Notes under the pieces: model-generated
Told to the model about the DNA's origin: nothing
The model's database searches: none
Seen by the model: only the letters and a program-made list of their open reading frames with translations
Position numbers and translations under genes: made by a program
In this document: piece after piece, positions 7,614 to 14,474 of the stretch
How positions within the stretch are numbered: the stretch's first letter is position 1
Layout: every line of letters starts with the position of its first letter
NCBI GenBank assembly: GCA_964445305.1
Contig: CAYUKK010000162.1
Span: forward strand, 1 to 20,837
Reading direction: 5' to 3'
Source: CAYUKK01 sp964445305
Lineage (GTDB): Bacteria > Acidobacteriota > Aminicenantia > Aminicenantales > UBA8522
DNA: 20,837 bases

Positions 7614-8795
7614 TTATTTGCGGTAGGTGAAGATGGTAATGGCGGGCTCAGGCTTCATGCCGGCTATTTCGTCCGTGTAGTTTCGGATGGTGAGCTGGCT
7701 TTGCTGGCCGTTGGAGTATGAGCCACCCGTCACGCGGAGGCTCACCACGGCCAGGCTCCCTTCGCTCCCCCTAGGGATTGGGATTCCAGAGCCAGCAAAA
7801 CCACCGATAGTCACTGTTCCCGAAATATTGTTCCCGTCAACAAAAGCCCAGCTTCCGGTGAGGCTTCCTTTGCTCGTTCCCACATACTCGAACATGTTCG
7901 TGTCGAAAGTCAACTGTAACCCGAACGTCGAAATGCTTTTCAGGTTGCCGAGGATGGAGATGGGCACGCTCACCGTTGTCCCCGTATATCCCGATGACGG
8001 AATGCAAACGATAGAAATCTCGTTGTTCGTCGGGATCGTGGCCACGCGCAGGGTGACATCGACTCGTTGCGGGCTGTTCGTTGCCTCGGGGCAGGAGATC
8101 GTGATCGTTGCCGTGTAGGTTCCTTGACTCAGGGCTGTCGCTTCAACTGAAACCGTGTGCAGGCGAGTTTGCGCTTGGCCAGTCGAAGAGCCTGTTTTTG
8201 GCTCGACATCGAGCCAGCTGGCGTCATCGGCGATGGTATAGTTCAACGTACTCTTTCCGCCATTCCAGATGGAAATGGTCTGAGGGGCCGGGTTCCCGGC
8301 GCCGACCTGGCAGCTAAAGCTCAGACTCGGGGGCGAGAAGGCAATCTGAGGCGGAGGTTCTTTATCAATCTTCAGGCTTGCGGCCACGCGCTGGGGGTTG
8401 TTGTAAGCCTGGGAGCAGGTGATGGTTATCGTCGCGGTGTAGGCGTTTTCCCGGGCGGTGAGACCCTCCTTGTTGACCCGAACCGAGTGCTCCCTCATTT
8501 CGCCCGAAGAAGCACCGCTTCCCGGCTCGACTTCGAGCCAGCTCGCGTCATCCGAGATCGTATATTCGAGGCTATTCGGTCCCGAGTTTTTCACCTTGAG
8601 CGTCTGGGCCGCCGGGTTCGGCCCTGTCTCATAAGCGGTGAAAGAAAGCTCGAACGTGTTTACCCAGATGATAGGACGGCTCAGCTCCTCGGCCTCGGGC
8701 ATAATCGGGTTCTTCTTGCAGGCAGAAGAGGAGGCAAGCAACAAGAAAGCGAGAAGCAGAATCATCACCCTGCCCCACATCCCTTCTCTTCTCAC
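7614..8795 (-). CDS. Lipoprotein with two BACON-type domains and a C-terminal cohesin-like domain
   Basis: The 393-residue product starts at GTG 8795, with ATG 8780 and ATG 8765 as alternatives. A hydrophobic leader (VMILLLAFLLLASSSAC) ends at Cys26 with a plausible lipobox, so it is probably a lipid-anchored surface or periplasmic protein. Two BACON-type domains follow (about 40-142 and 145-254), with PAAQTLKVKNSG and LNYTIADDASWLDVEP, then a cohesin-like domain (about 258-393) with GLQLTFDTNMFEYVGTSKGS. It closely resembles the protein at 2255-3733 but has one BACON-type domain fewer. With its lipid anchor and cohesin it could hold a dockerin-bearing partner at the cell surface; that is inference. 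It lies 159 bases downstream of the HD-GYP gene on the same strand. An ATTATA at 8840-8845 reads as TATAAT on the minus strand, but I see no -35. Confidence 0.88.
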   Translation of the reverse strand: MRREGMWGRVMILLLAFLLLASSSACKKNPIMPEAEELSRPIIWVNTFELSFTAYETGPNPAAQTLKVKNSGPNSLEYTISDDASWLEVEPGSGASSGEMREHSVRVNKEGLTARENAYTATITITCSQAYNNPQRVAASLKIDKEPPPQIAFSPPSLSFSCQVGAGNPAPQTISIWNGGKSTLNYTIADDASWLDVEPKTGSSTGQAQTRLHTVSVEATALSQGTYTATITISCPEATNSPQRVDVTLRVATIPTNNEISIVCIPSSGYTGTTVSVPISILGNLKSISTFGLQLTFDTNMFEYVGTSKGSLTGSWAFVDGNNISGTVTIGGFAGSGIPIPRGSEGSLAVVSLRVTGGSYSNGQQSQLTIRNYTDEIAGMKPEPAITIFTYRK

Positions 8796-8954
8796 CGTTA
8801 TTTCCGTTTAGCTTGATTTAGCCTATCGTCGTTATCAAAATTATAAAATCTATAAATTCGACCGGGACGATCGGAAAAGTCGCCCGGCGCCCGAACGTTT
8901 TTTCCCTCCTCTCTCGCTCTTTTTTCGGCCACGACCGTCATCTCTTCCTTATCT

Positions 8955-10091
8955 TTATCTTTTCCGATAAACCTCGGAGAAGCTCTCGAGGGCTGGCAGG
9001 AGCTTGGTCGTTTCGTAGCGAATCCTCTCCCATTCCTCGAGCTTGACCGAGGAGAAAGCGTCGACGACCCGCGGGTCGAACTGGGTCGACCTGTTCTCCA
9101 AAATATCTTTCCTTGCTGCCTTGAAGTCTCTCTCCTTCCGGTAAGGGCGATACGAGGTGATAGCATCAAGGGCGTCGGCCAGGGCGAAGATACGGGCTTC
9201 GAGCGGGATGGCCTCCTTCTTTAAACCTCGCGGGTAGCCCTTCCCATCGTAGCGTTCATGGTGATAAAGGATGATGTTGCCGATTTCGTGGACGAGCTTG
9301 ATCTCCTTGATAAGCCCGTAGCCGAGGACCGGGTGGAGCCTGATCTTCTCCCATTCAGCGGTCGACAGCCGGCTCGGCTTTTTCAGGATGGAGTCGGGGA
9401 TGGCGATTTTCCCGATGTCGTGGAGGAGCGCCCCTTTGCGGATGTTATCGACAGCCGCGCCGCTTCGGATGCCAAGAAGCCGGGCCAGGGCTTGGCTGTA
9501 CTTGGCCACGGTCAGGGAGTGGCCAAAGGTTTCGACATCGCGAAGGTCGAGGGCGGTCATGAGGTTCTCGAGGGTAGCGTTGTGGATTTCCTCAAGCTCG
9601 GCTGCCTTTCGCCGGTTTCTTGATTCCTCGAGCTTTAGCCGCCTGAGCTCTTGGGCGTACCGGCTGTTTTCTTCGGCCAGCTTCCTTCTCCCTATCTCGC
9701 TGCGGATGGCAGAATAGACGGTTGCCCTGTCCTCCGAGCTTACGAACTGGTCGATGAGCCCCTTCTCCAGAAGGGAGAGGGCGAGCTCGGTCCTCCTCGA
9801 GCGGCAAAGAAGGATGAGAGAAAGGTGGGGATTAGCCTCGCGGAGACGGGGGAGTTTCTCGAGGCTTCCGTCGCCAAGCGTATCGAAGTCCAGGAGGGCA
9901 ACGGCCACGGGTGAAGGTGAGGTATGAAGGCTCTCCTCCTTCCTGCCTGCTTGCGCTCCGAAGCTTTCAGGGGGGAAGCCGTCAAGGGAATCGATGATGT
10001 CTGCCTTGATAGCGAGGCTGGCCAGAAACTCGGCCAGTCTTTCCCCTTCTTTTCTATCTTTATTTATGATCCAGAGATTGGTGATACTCAT
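8955..10091 (-). CDS. Response-regulator-like HD-GYP protein, probable cyclic-di-GMP phosphodiesterase
   Basis: The 378-residue cytoplasmic protein has a divergent receiver domain (1-125), a charged coiled coil (about 130-170) and an HD-GYP domain (about 170-345). HD-GYP enzymes hydrolyse cyclic-di-GMP. The metal and catalytic residues look intact: His191, HD at 224-225 in ALLHDIGKIAIPD, His277-His278, the GYP triad at 285-287 in HHERYDGKGYP, and Asp306. In the receiver a candidate phosphoacceptor Asp is kept (ALLDFD) but the N-terminal acidic pair is reduced to one Asp (INKDRKEG), so phosphorylation is uncertain. AGGAG lies 7 bases before the ATG. A minus-strand promoter is visible at 10177-10205. 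It faces a GGDEF-PilZ gene nearby, a plausible antagonist. Confidence 0.93.
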   Translation of the reverse strand: MSITNLWIINKDRKEGERLAEFLASLAIKADIIDSLDGFPPESFGAQAGRKEESLHTSPSPVAVALLDFDTLGDGSLEKLPRLREANPHLSLILLCRSRRTELALSLLEKGLIDQFVSSEDRATVYSAIRSEIGRRKLAEENSRYAQELRRLKLEESRNRRKAAELEEIHNATLENLMTALDLRDVETFGHSLTVAKYSQALARLLGIRSGAAVDNIRKGALLHDIGKIAIPDSILKKPSRLSTAEWEKIRLHPVLGYGLIKEIKLVHEIGNIILYHHERYDGKGYPRGLKKEAIPLEARIFALADALDAITSYRPYRKERDFKAARKDILENRSTQFDPRVVDAFSSVKLEEWERIRYETTKLLPALESFSEVYRKR

Positions 10092-10176
10092 CCAAGCTCT
10101 CCTTTTTTCCTTGCCTTTCCTACCTTGGCCCGCATCTGACGCGTTATGTCTGGCTTTCTTCCTGGCCCAGGCGATT

Positions 10177-10205
10177 CTTATACTTCATTTTTTGCCCATT
10201 ATCAA
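10177..10205 (-). promoter_or_regulatory. Sigma-70-type promoter for the HD-GYP gene
   Basis: Read on the minus strand, TTGATA (10205-10200) and TATAAG (10182-10177) are 17 bases apart, giving a leader of about 80 bases before the ATG at 10091. The -35 overlaps one copy of an 11-bp direct repeat. Confidence 0.6.
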
Positions 10206-10228
10206 CCCTATAAGACCATCAACCCTAT
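10201..10228 (-). repeat. Pair of 11-bp direct repeats at the HD-GYP promoter
   Basis: ATCAACCCTAT occurs at 10201-10211 and 10218-10228 (ATAGGGTTGAT on the minus strand), start to start 17 bases. One copy covers the -35 and the other lies just upstream, an arrangement typical of binding sites for a regulator. The regulator is unknown. Confidence 0.45.
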
Positions 10229-10540
10229 TAGGTTCAATTGGCCTCATATGTCTCTATCGGGTTCGTGAGCTTCCAAAGTGAAGCTGGACCACAGGAAATC
10301 TGTGAAAAACATAGATAGTCGTCCGTGGCGAGAGTCGGTCATCTTTGTGGGTGAGACTTTCGGGGCAAAATTACTCCTGAGAATCGTCTGAAGAGGTGAT
10401 TGCCATCCGGAAGCCGGTCTGAGAAACTATGCCCGGATGAAATAATGAAAGGCTTAACCATGGAGTTACACGCCTGCCAGCGAAAAACGCAGGGTGAAAA
10501 AAGCAACAGGAGCTACCTCAACCGACCGGGTATGACGACC
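10229..10540. other. Gene-free stretch between the divergent HD-GYP and coiled-coil genes
   Basis: No convincing gene lies here. Small inverted repeats are present: CACAG-GAAAT-CTGTG (10290-10304), CATCCGG/CCGGATG with a 22-base loop (10404-10410, 10433-10439), and GCG-AAAAA-CGC near 10484. I looked for a cyclic-di-GMP riboswitch because of the neighbours and could not match its conserved segments. It may hold an unrecognised RNA or be decayed sequence. Confidence 0.3.
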
Positions 10541-10569
10541 TTGACAACCCTCCCCGTCGGGATTAATAT
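10541..10569 (+). promoter_or_regulatory. Strong sigma-70-type promoter for the coiled-coil gene
   Basis: A perfect TTGACA (10541-10546) is 17 bases from TAATAT (10564-10569). The predicted leader before ATG 10785 is about 210 bases, unusually long. Confidence 0.7.
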
Positions 10570-10647
10570 ATCAGCACAGAAAAAAATTATCCGGAAACTA
10601 GTAGTTAGAATTTTAGAAAGATTAATCAGGGAAGGAAACCGGGTTAG

Positions 10648-10688
10648 AAGCGCTGTCGCTGCCGTGGTGTTGAGGGAGGCGCTTTTTT
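10648..10688 (+). terminator. Possible attenuator in the leader of the coiled-coil gene
   Basis: AAGCGC (10648-10653) and GCGCTT (10679-10684) can pair, and the second arm runs into six T bases (10683-10688). This resembles an intrinsic terminator inside the long leader. The stem is only 6 bp with a 25-base loop, so the call is tentative. A second small hairpin, CCTGG/CCAGG, follows just before the ribosome binding site. Confidence 0.3.
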
Positions 10689-10784
10689 CCCCCGTGTTTC
10701 TCCCTGGGTCTGGAGAGAGGCAATTTTTTGTTCGCCGCTCTTCGCCATCCTGGAGAGTTTTTGCCAGGGCAAAGGAGAGGTGCC

Positions 10785-12080
10785 ATGGCTGAGAAAACGC
10801 TGAACACGAGGGATTCCCTCACCGTCATCGAGGAAATCGAGGGGAAGCTCGAGAAAATCCTGACCAAGAAAAAGAAGGAAATTGAGCAGGAGCTCGAGGA
10901 AAAGATCAAAGCGATCAAGGAAGAGGCCGGGAAAAGGCTCGAAGCCATCGAGAGGGAGCTTGATAAGGGAAGACAGATTCTCCACGACTACCGGACGGTC
11001 ATCAGCGAGTTCGAGACGGAAAGAACCTCTCTCCAGCGCCAGATCAGGGAGCATTTTGAAAAAGCAGTCGGTTACCAGACGGAAATCGAGAAACTGGCCA
11101 GCCTGACACTGGAAGAGCTTCGGGCCATTAGCGAACTCAATAAGAAGCTCGAATCGCTCCACCTCACGGCAGAGGAAAGAATCAATTACTACAAGAAGGA
11201 CCTCGAAGACAGGTTCGGCATTGTGGCCGAGCTTCCCGAAGCGCCTGAAGAGGAAGCGGTCAAGATTGACCTGGAGCAGGAGCTCCTGAAGCTCCGGAAG
11301 ATCAAGCAAATCCTTGAATCCGAGACAATCGCCCTGGAAGAAGAGACAGCCAGGGAAGTCGGCGAGGGGGTAACCGCGCCCGCTGCTCCCGCAGAAGGCA
11401 AGGCCATCGAGCCTGAAGCGCCGACGACGTTTCCCGAGCTCAGTGAGATCATGGAGAGTTCGCTTGCTGAGGAAGCCGCAGTTGAAAAAGAAGCCGAGGA
11501 AAGGGAGAAGCCGGGTGAGGCAGAAGTGGGTGAAGCAGAAACCGAGGCCCTGGCTGAGGAAAAAATCTTCGATGAGGAAAAAGAGAGCTTCCAGCGCCTC
11601 TTCGAAGTCCTTGAGAAGTACCGCCGGGTCGAGACGCGAAACGGCAACGGCGAGGTCTGCTTTTTCCAGAACGGGGATAAGCTCATCCTCGACGGCGAGC
11701 ACATCGTCGCTTCCGTCGATGAATCCTTGGAGGAAGCGAAGAGACTTTACCTCAAGCTTTCCCAGACGGAATCCCCCAAAGAGCAGTTCTTCATCAAGCA
11801 GGAAATCATCAACCACCAGGAGCTTTTGCGCAAATACCTCCTTCGCTACGTCAAGATGAGCGAGAGGGAAGGGGCCACCCTTCCCCGCTTCACTGAGGAA
11901 ATCCTCGGCCTGGACACGCTCAAAGACATCCTCGAGAAGCTGAGCATGGAGAACTGGAGCAACCCGGCCGATTTTAACGCTTTCCGGAGCCAGGTCGAAG
12001 CTCTCAAGGATGCCTTCTACGCCAGAATAACCCCACCCACAGCTTATCTCAGAGCTTTGATCGACGAGCTCGAGGCTTGA
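10785..12080 (+). CDS. Acidic coiled-coil protein of unknown function
   Basis: The 431-residue protein starts at ATG 10785, with AAGGAG 7 bases upstream; the frame is open back to a TTG at 10728. Residues 10-170 are highly charged heptad-like sequence (EEIEGKLEKILTKKKKEIEQ onward), a long coiled coil. Residues about 200-265 are an acidic Glu/Ala/Pro linker, probably disordered. The C-terminal part (about 270-431) looks globular and helical, with GNGEVCFFQNGDKLILDGEH and SPKEQFFIKQEIINHQELL. There is no signal peptide or membrane segment. I know no family for it. It is convergent with the GGDEF-PilZ gene (20 bases between the stops) and divergent from the HD-GYP gene, so a structural or partner role in cyclic-di-GMP signalling is possible but only suggested by position. 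Confidence 0.82.
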   Translation: MAEKTLNTRDSLTVIEEIEGKLEKILTKKKKEIEQELEEKIKAIKEEAGKRLEAIERELDKGRQILHDYRTVISEFETERTSLQRQIREHFEKAVGYQTEIEKLASLTLEELRAISELNKKLESLHLTAEERINYYKKDLEDRFGIVAELPEAPEEEAVKIDLEQELLKLRKIKQILESETIALEEETAREVGEGVTAPAAPAEGKAIEPEAPTTFPELSEIMESSLAEEAAVEKEAEEREKPGEAEVGEAETEALAEEKIFDEEKESFQRLFEVLEKYRRVETRNGNGEVCFFQNGDKLILDGEHIVASVDESLEEAKRLYLKLSQTESPKEQFFIKQEIINHQELLRKYLLRYVKMSEREGATLPRFTEEILGLDTLKDILEKLSMENWSNPADFNAFRSQVEALKDAFYARITPPTAYLRALIDELEA

Positions 12081-12100
12081 GCGGGTCCCGCCAGCGGGCC
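12081..12100. terminator. GC-rich hairpin between convergent stops
   Basis: CCCGC (12087-12091) and GCGGG (12094-12098), flanked by GG and CC that can also pair, form a compact GC hairpin filling the 20-base gap between the two stop codons. It lacks a T run, so its role as a terminator is uncertain. Confidence 0.3.
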
Positions 12101-14125
12101 TCAGGAGATGCCTTCTCGCGCCGGTAGAGAAGCAAGATAGTTCTCGAGCATCCTTCTTCCCACCGTAGACATATCCTTAAATTTGAGCCCAGTGTAATAG
12201 AGGGTCGACTCTGGGCTGGCTTTGAGAGAATAGACGATATCCCCCTTGAACGAGGTCGCCTTGTTGTCCAGGACAAGAAGAAGGTCGATGGTTTTCATCA
12301 GGGGGAGCTTTGATTCAGAGTAAATCCGCGCCCCGCCCAGGCTGAGGTTGACCGTTTTGGTCACCTTGAAGGTGCCGTCCTCAGCATAGAGGAGAAGTGT
12401 GGACACATAATGGCGCCGATGTTTCCTTTTCTCCTCGAAGAATTCCTCGCGGTAGGGTTTGATCAGTGTCCCCTTTCCCCCCGCTTCAGCCAGCTCCCGG
12501 TTATACACACAGACCTTGTTTTTGGTTAAATCCTTCTCCTCGAGCTCAAGCTTCTTGCCCGCACGCCACCTTTTCCCTTTTGCCTCGGCCATGGCCATAT
12601 CGGCTTCGATGGCTATTTTTTTGAGCTCGTATTTGTTGATCGAAGCATAGAACTCCTCCTTCCTCGGCAGGAGGGTCACCCCAAAACTCATGGTCAGGTT
12701 GGAACGGGGCTGGTATTCCTCGTTCTCGAAATAATGCTCCTCGACGTTCTTGCGGATGCGCTCGGTCAGGATACACGCTTCCTCGAGCGATTTGATGCCG
12801 GTCAGGAAAAAGAGGAACTCTTCTCCCCCATAGCGGCAGATAAGGTCATCCTCACGGATGGAGGACTTGAGCACCCGGGCCAGCTCCCTAAGAAGCCGGT
12901 TTCCGGCTTCGTGGCCGTTGCGGTCGTTGTAATGCTTGAACCAGTCCACATCCCCCATGACCAGGGCGAAAGAGGCCATCTCCTGCCGCCGCTTGCTCTG
13001 GAGGCTCACCTTCTGGAGGACCTTCTCGAAGAAGGGGTCGGGCCGGAGAAGACCGGTCAGCGCGTCATACTGGATGAGGTTGAGCTTGGTCATGGCCAGG
13101 GAGATATGCTCGGAAAGACCCCGCAGCACTTGCTCGTCTTCCCGGCTGAACCCATAGCGGCTTACCTCGCCCCGGTGGAGCTTGTTGTAGGCCTCGAGAA
13201 CGCCGATGATTTCTTTTTCGTGCCGGATGGGTACACCGAGCAGGCTATGGAGGGGTTGCTTGAGATGGTCGACGTAACGTTTGGCCAGACGCTTGTCGAG
13301 AGGGACGCTGGCCAGGTTGATGTCCTCCTGCTGGCGCACCACCTGAGCCGCGAAATCGTGGGCGTCGAGGAGGGCGATGTAACGGGAGAATTCCGCATGG
13401 GAGAGAAAGGCGTCGTCCCAGACGAGAGGCTTGAGGAACTTGCCCAAGGTTTCGTTTTCGTCGAGGATATAGAAGGTGATGCCGCTGGCCTGGATGAGCT
13501 CTTTGATGTCGGCCAGGGTGTCGAGGAGGCTGCTGACGTCGTCGGCGATGTGGATTTTTTTGATGAGCTCCTCGATTTTCTGCTTCCGCCTCTGGAACCA
13601 AAGGTAACGGACCTGGAGGGAGAGTCGTTTTTCCATCTCCTTGACGATGTTGTTGTTGATGACATTCTTGATTTCCTTGACCTCGGCGTAGACTGCCTTG
13701 ATCCTTTCCTCGTTTGGGCCAGGGGAAGAGCGGAGTTTTTCCAGCTCCCGCTTGAGCCGGGCATATTCGATGCTCCGCCGGAGGATGCGGCGGAACCTCT
13801 CCCGGGATGGTTCGTCAGCGGGAAAGGGGATGAGGTCGATCATGAGATCCGATGGCCAGTTCTCCAGGACCTGACTTAAGGTTGCTTTTTCCTCGGTAAC
13901 GATGAGGACACTCGACTTTTCCGAGAGGATGGCGCGGAGCGAGGAATAGATGGCTTGGGTTTGGCTGACGACGAGGACATCGGGGATTGATAGAGAGGCG
14001 AGAGAGGTGGACTCGTCAACGGTCGTTGCGACGTGGACAGAGCCTATATCTTGACAGAGGAAGCGGAGTAAATTCCTCCGGCCCTCGTCTGGCTCCAAAA
14101 GCAGGACCACAGCCCTATCCGTCAT
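12101..14125 (-). CDS. Receiver-GAF-GGDEF-PilZ protein, probable diguanylate cyclase with its own cyclic-di-GMP receptor domain
   Basis: The 674-residue cytoplasmic protein has a degenerate receiver (1-125; the phosphoacceptor position in PDVLVVSQTQ is not Asp), a helical linker (120-190), a GAF-like sensor (about 195-345), a GGDEF domain (350-530) and a PilZ domain (about 563-670). The active-site signature is GGEEF at 433-437, with metal-binding Asp392 in GDVDWF. The product-inhibition I-site RxxD is present at 424-427. PilZ binding residues are Arg567 and Arg571 (RKHRR) and NLSLGG at 593-598. So it should make cyclic-di-GMP from GTP and also bind it. I chose ATG 14125 because the receiver starts right after it; the frame extends to a TTG at 14188. 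A promoter is visible at 14251-14278. GGDEF fused to PilZ is a less common arrangement. Confidence 0.93.
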   Translation of the reverse strand: MTDRAVVLLLEPDEGRRNLLRFLCQDIGSVHVATTVDESTSLASLSIPDVLVVSQTQAIYSSLRAILSEKSSVLIVTEEKATLSQVLENWPSDLMIDLIPFPADEPSRERFRRILRRSIEYARLKRELEKLRSSPGPNEERIKAVYAEVKEIKNVINNNIVKEMEKRLSLQVRYLWFQRRKQKIEELIKKIHIADDVSSLLDTLADIKELIQASGITFYILDENETLGKFLKPLVWDDAFLSHAEFSRYIALLDAHDFAAQVVRQQEDINLASVPLDKRLAKRYVDHLKQPLHSLLGVPIRHEKEIIGVLEAYNKLHRGEVSRYGFSREDEQVLRGLSEHISLAMTKLNLIQYDALTGLLRPDPFFEKVLQKVSLQSKRRQEMASFALVMGDVDWFKHYNDRNGHEAGNRLLRELARVLKSSIREDDLICRYGGEEFLFFLTGIKSLEEACILTERIRKNVEEHYFENEEYQPRSNLTMSFGVTLLPRKEEFYASINKYELKKIAIEADMAMAEAKGKRWRAGKKLELEEKDLTKNKVCVYNRELAEAGGKGTLIKPYREEFFEEKRKHRRHYVSTLLLYAEDGTFKVTKTVNLSLGGARIYSESKLPLMKTIDLLLVLDNKATSFKGDIVYSLKASPESTLYYTGLKFKDMSTVGRRMLENYLASLPAREGIS

Positions 14126-14212
14126 CTTTTCGTCAGAGCGCCCAGGCTGGGGTTTTAGGATCTGGCCTTCCTTTTCCCGAATTTTCAAACCTCAGCCCAA
14201 ATAATTTCGGTT

Positions 14213-14233
14213 AGAGCAACGATTTGTTGCTCT
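14213..14233 (-). promoter_or_regulatory. Leader hairpin upstream of the GGDEF-PilZ gene
   Basis: AGAGCAAC (14213-14220) and GTTGCTCT (14226-14233) form a perfect 8-bp stem with a five-base loop. It would lie about 10 to 30 bases into the transcript from the predicted promoter. No T run follows, so an mRNA stability or control element is more likely than a terminator. It could also be a DNA operator. Confidence 0.4.
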
Positions 14234-14250
14234 CATCCAGGCACTTAAAA

Positions 14251-14278
14251 TTTATAACAATGAATTTGCCTTCGTCAA
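14251..14278 (-). promoter_or_regulatory. Sigma-70-type promoter for the GGDEF-PilZ gene
   Basis: On the minus strand, TTGACG (14278-14273) and TATAAA (14256-14251) are 16 bases apart. The leader would be about 120 bases to ATG 14125, or about 56 to TTG 14188. Confidence 0.6.
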
Positions 14279-14279
14279 C

Positions 14280-14311
14280 AGAATTTTCCTAAAATTCTTG
14301 GAGAGAATTTT
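14280..14311. repeat. Three-arm inverted repeat AGAATTTT / AAAATTCT / AGAATTTT
   Basis: AGAATTTT (14280-14287), AAAATTCT (14291-14298) and AGAATTTT (14304-14311) follow in a row. The middle arm can pair perfectly with either outer arm, so two exclusive hairpins are possible. A CCCTTTTT stretch follows shortly on the plus strand. It lies between the divergent GGDEF-PilZ and hutU genes. Confidence 0.5.
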
Positions 14312-14414
14312 AATACCCTTTTTATTGTTCAAAGGAAAGAGAGGGATTTAATGGCTGGTAGAAAATTTTGGGGAGCATTTTTTTCTGACAGGGGGGGAAA
14401 TATATGAGAAAATA

Positions 14415-14441
14415 GGGTAAATGGGTAAACTGTCCCCATTT
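14415..14441 (+). repeat. REP-like interspersed repeat, copy 2 (GTAAACTGTCCCC)
   Basis: The core GTAAACTGTCCCC (14425-14437) matches copy 1 exactly, after a related GGGTAAAT prefix. AAATGGG (14419-14425) and CCCATTT (14435-14441) form the palindrome, changed in parallel relative to copy 1, so the pairing is kept though the bases differ. It lies 8 bases before the TATAAT upstream of hutU. Confidence 0.6.
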
Positions 14442-14448
14442 TTGGGTG

Positions 14449-14454
14449 TATAAT
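14449..14454 (+). promoter_or_regulatory. Possible -10 element for hutU
   Basis: A perfect TATAAT lies at 14449-14454, 20 bases before the hutU ATG. No good -35 is seen; the region where it would lie is within the repeat. The leader would be very short, with AGGAGG at 14463-14468. Confidence 0.4.
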
Positions 14455-14474
14455 TTGGGAAGAGGAGGAGAAAA

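Noticed and set aside
10229..10250. GGTTCAATT resembling a tRNA T-arm
   Set aside because: No acceptor stem, anticodon arm or D-arm could be fitted around it.
10440..10540. Possible cyclic-di-GMP riboswitch between the signalling genes
   Set aside because: Segments such as CGCAGGG and GGAGCTACC are only superficially similar; the conserved core and its pairing could not be matched, and the mapped promoter lies downstream.
10644..11816. Minus-strand open frame of 390 codons
   Set aside because: It is antisense to the coiled-coil gene and its Leu/Phe-rich content mirrors Glu/Lys codons on the other strand.
12734..13879. Plus-strand open frame of 381 codons
   Set aside because: It is antisense to the GGDEF-PilZ gene, whose domains are clear, and shows no recognisable motif.
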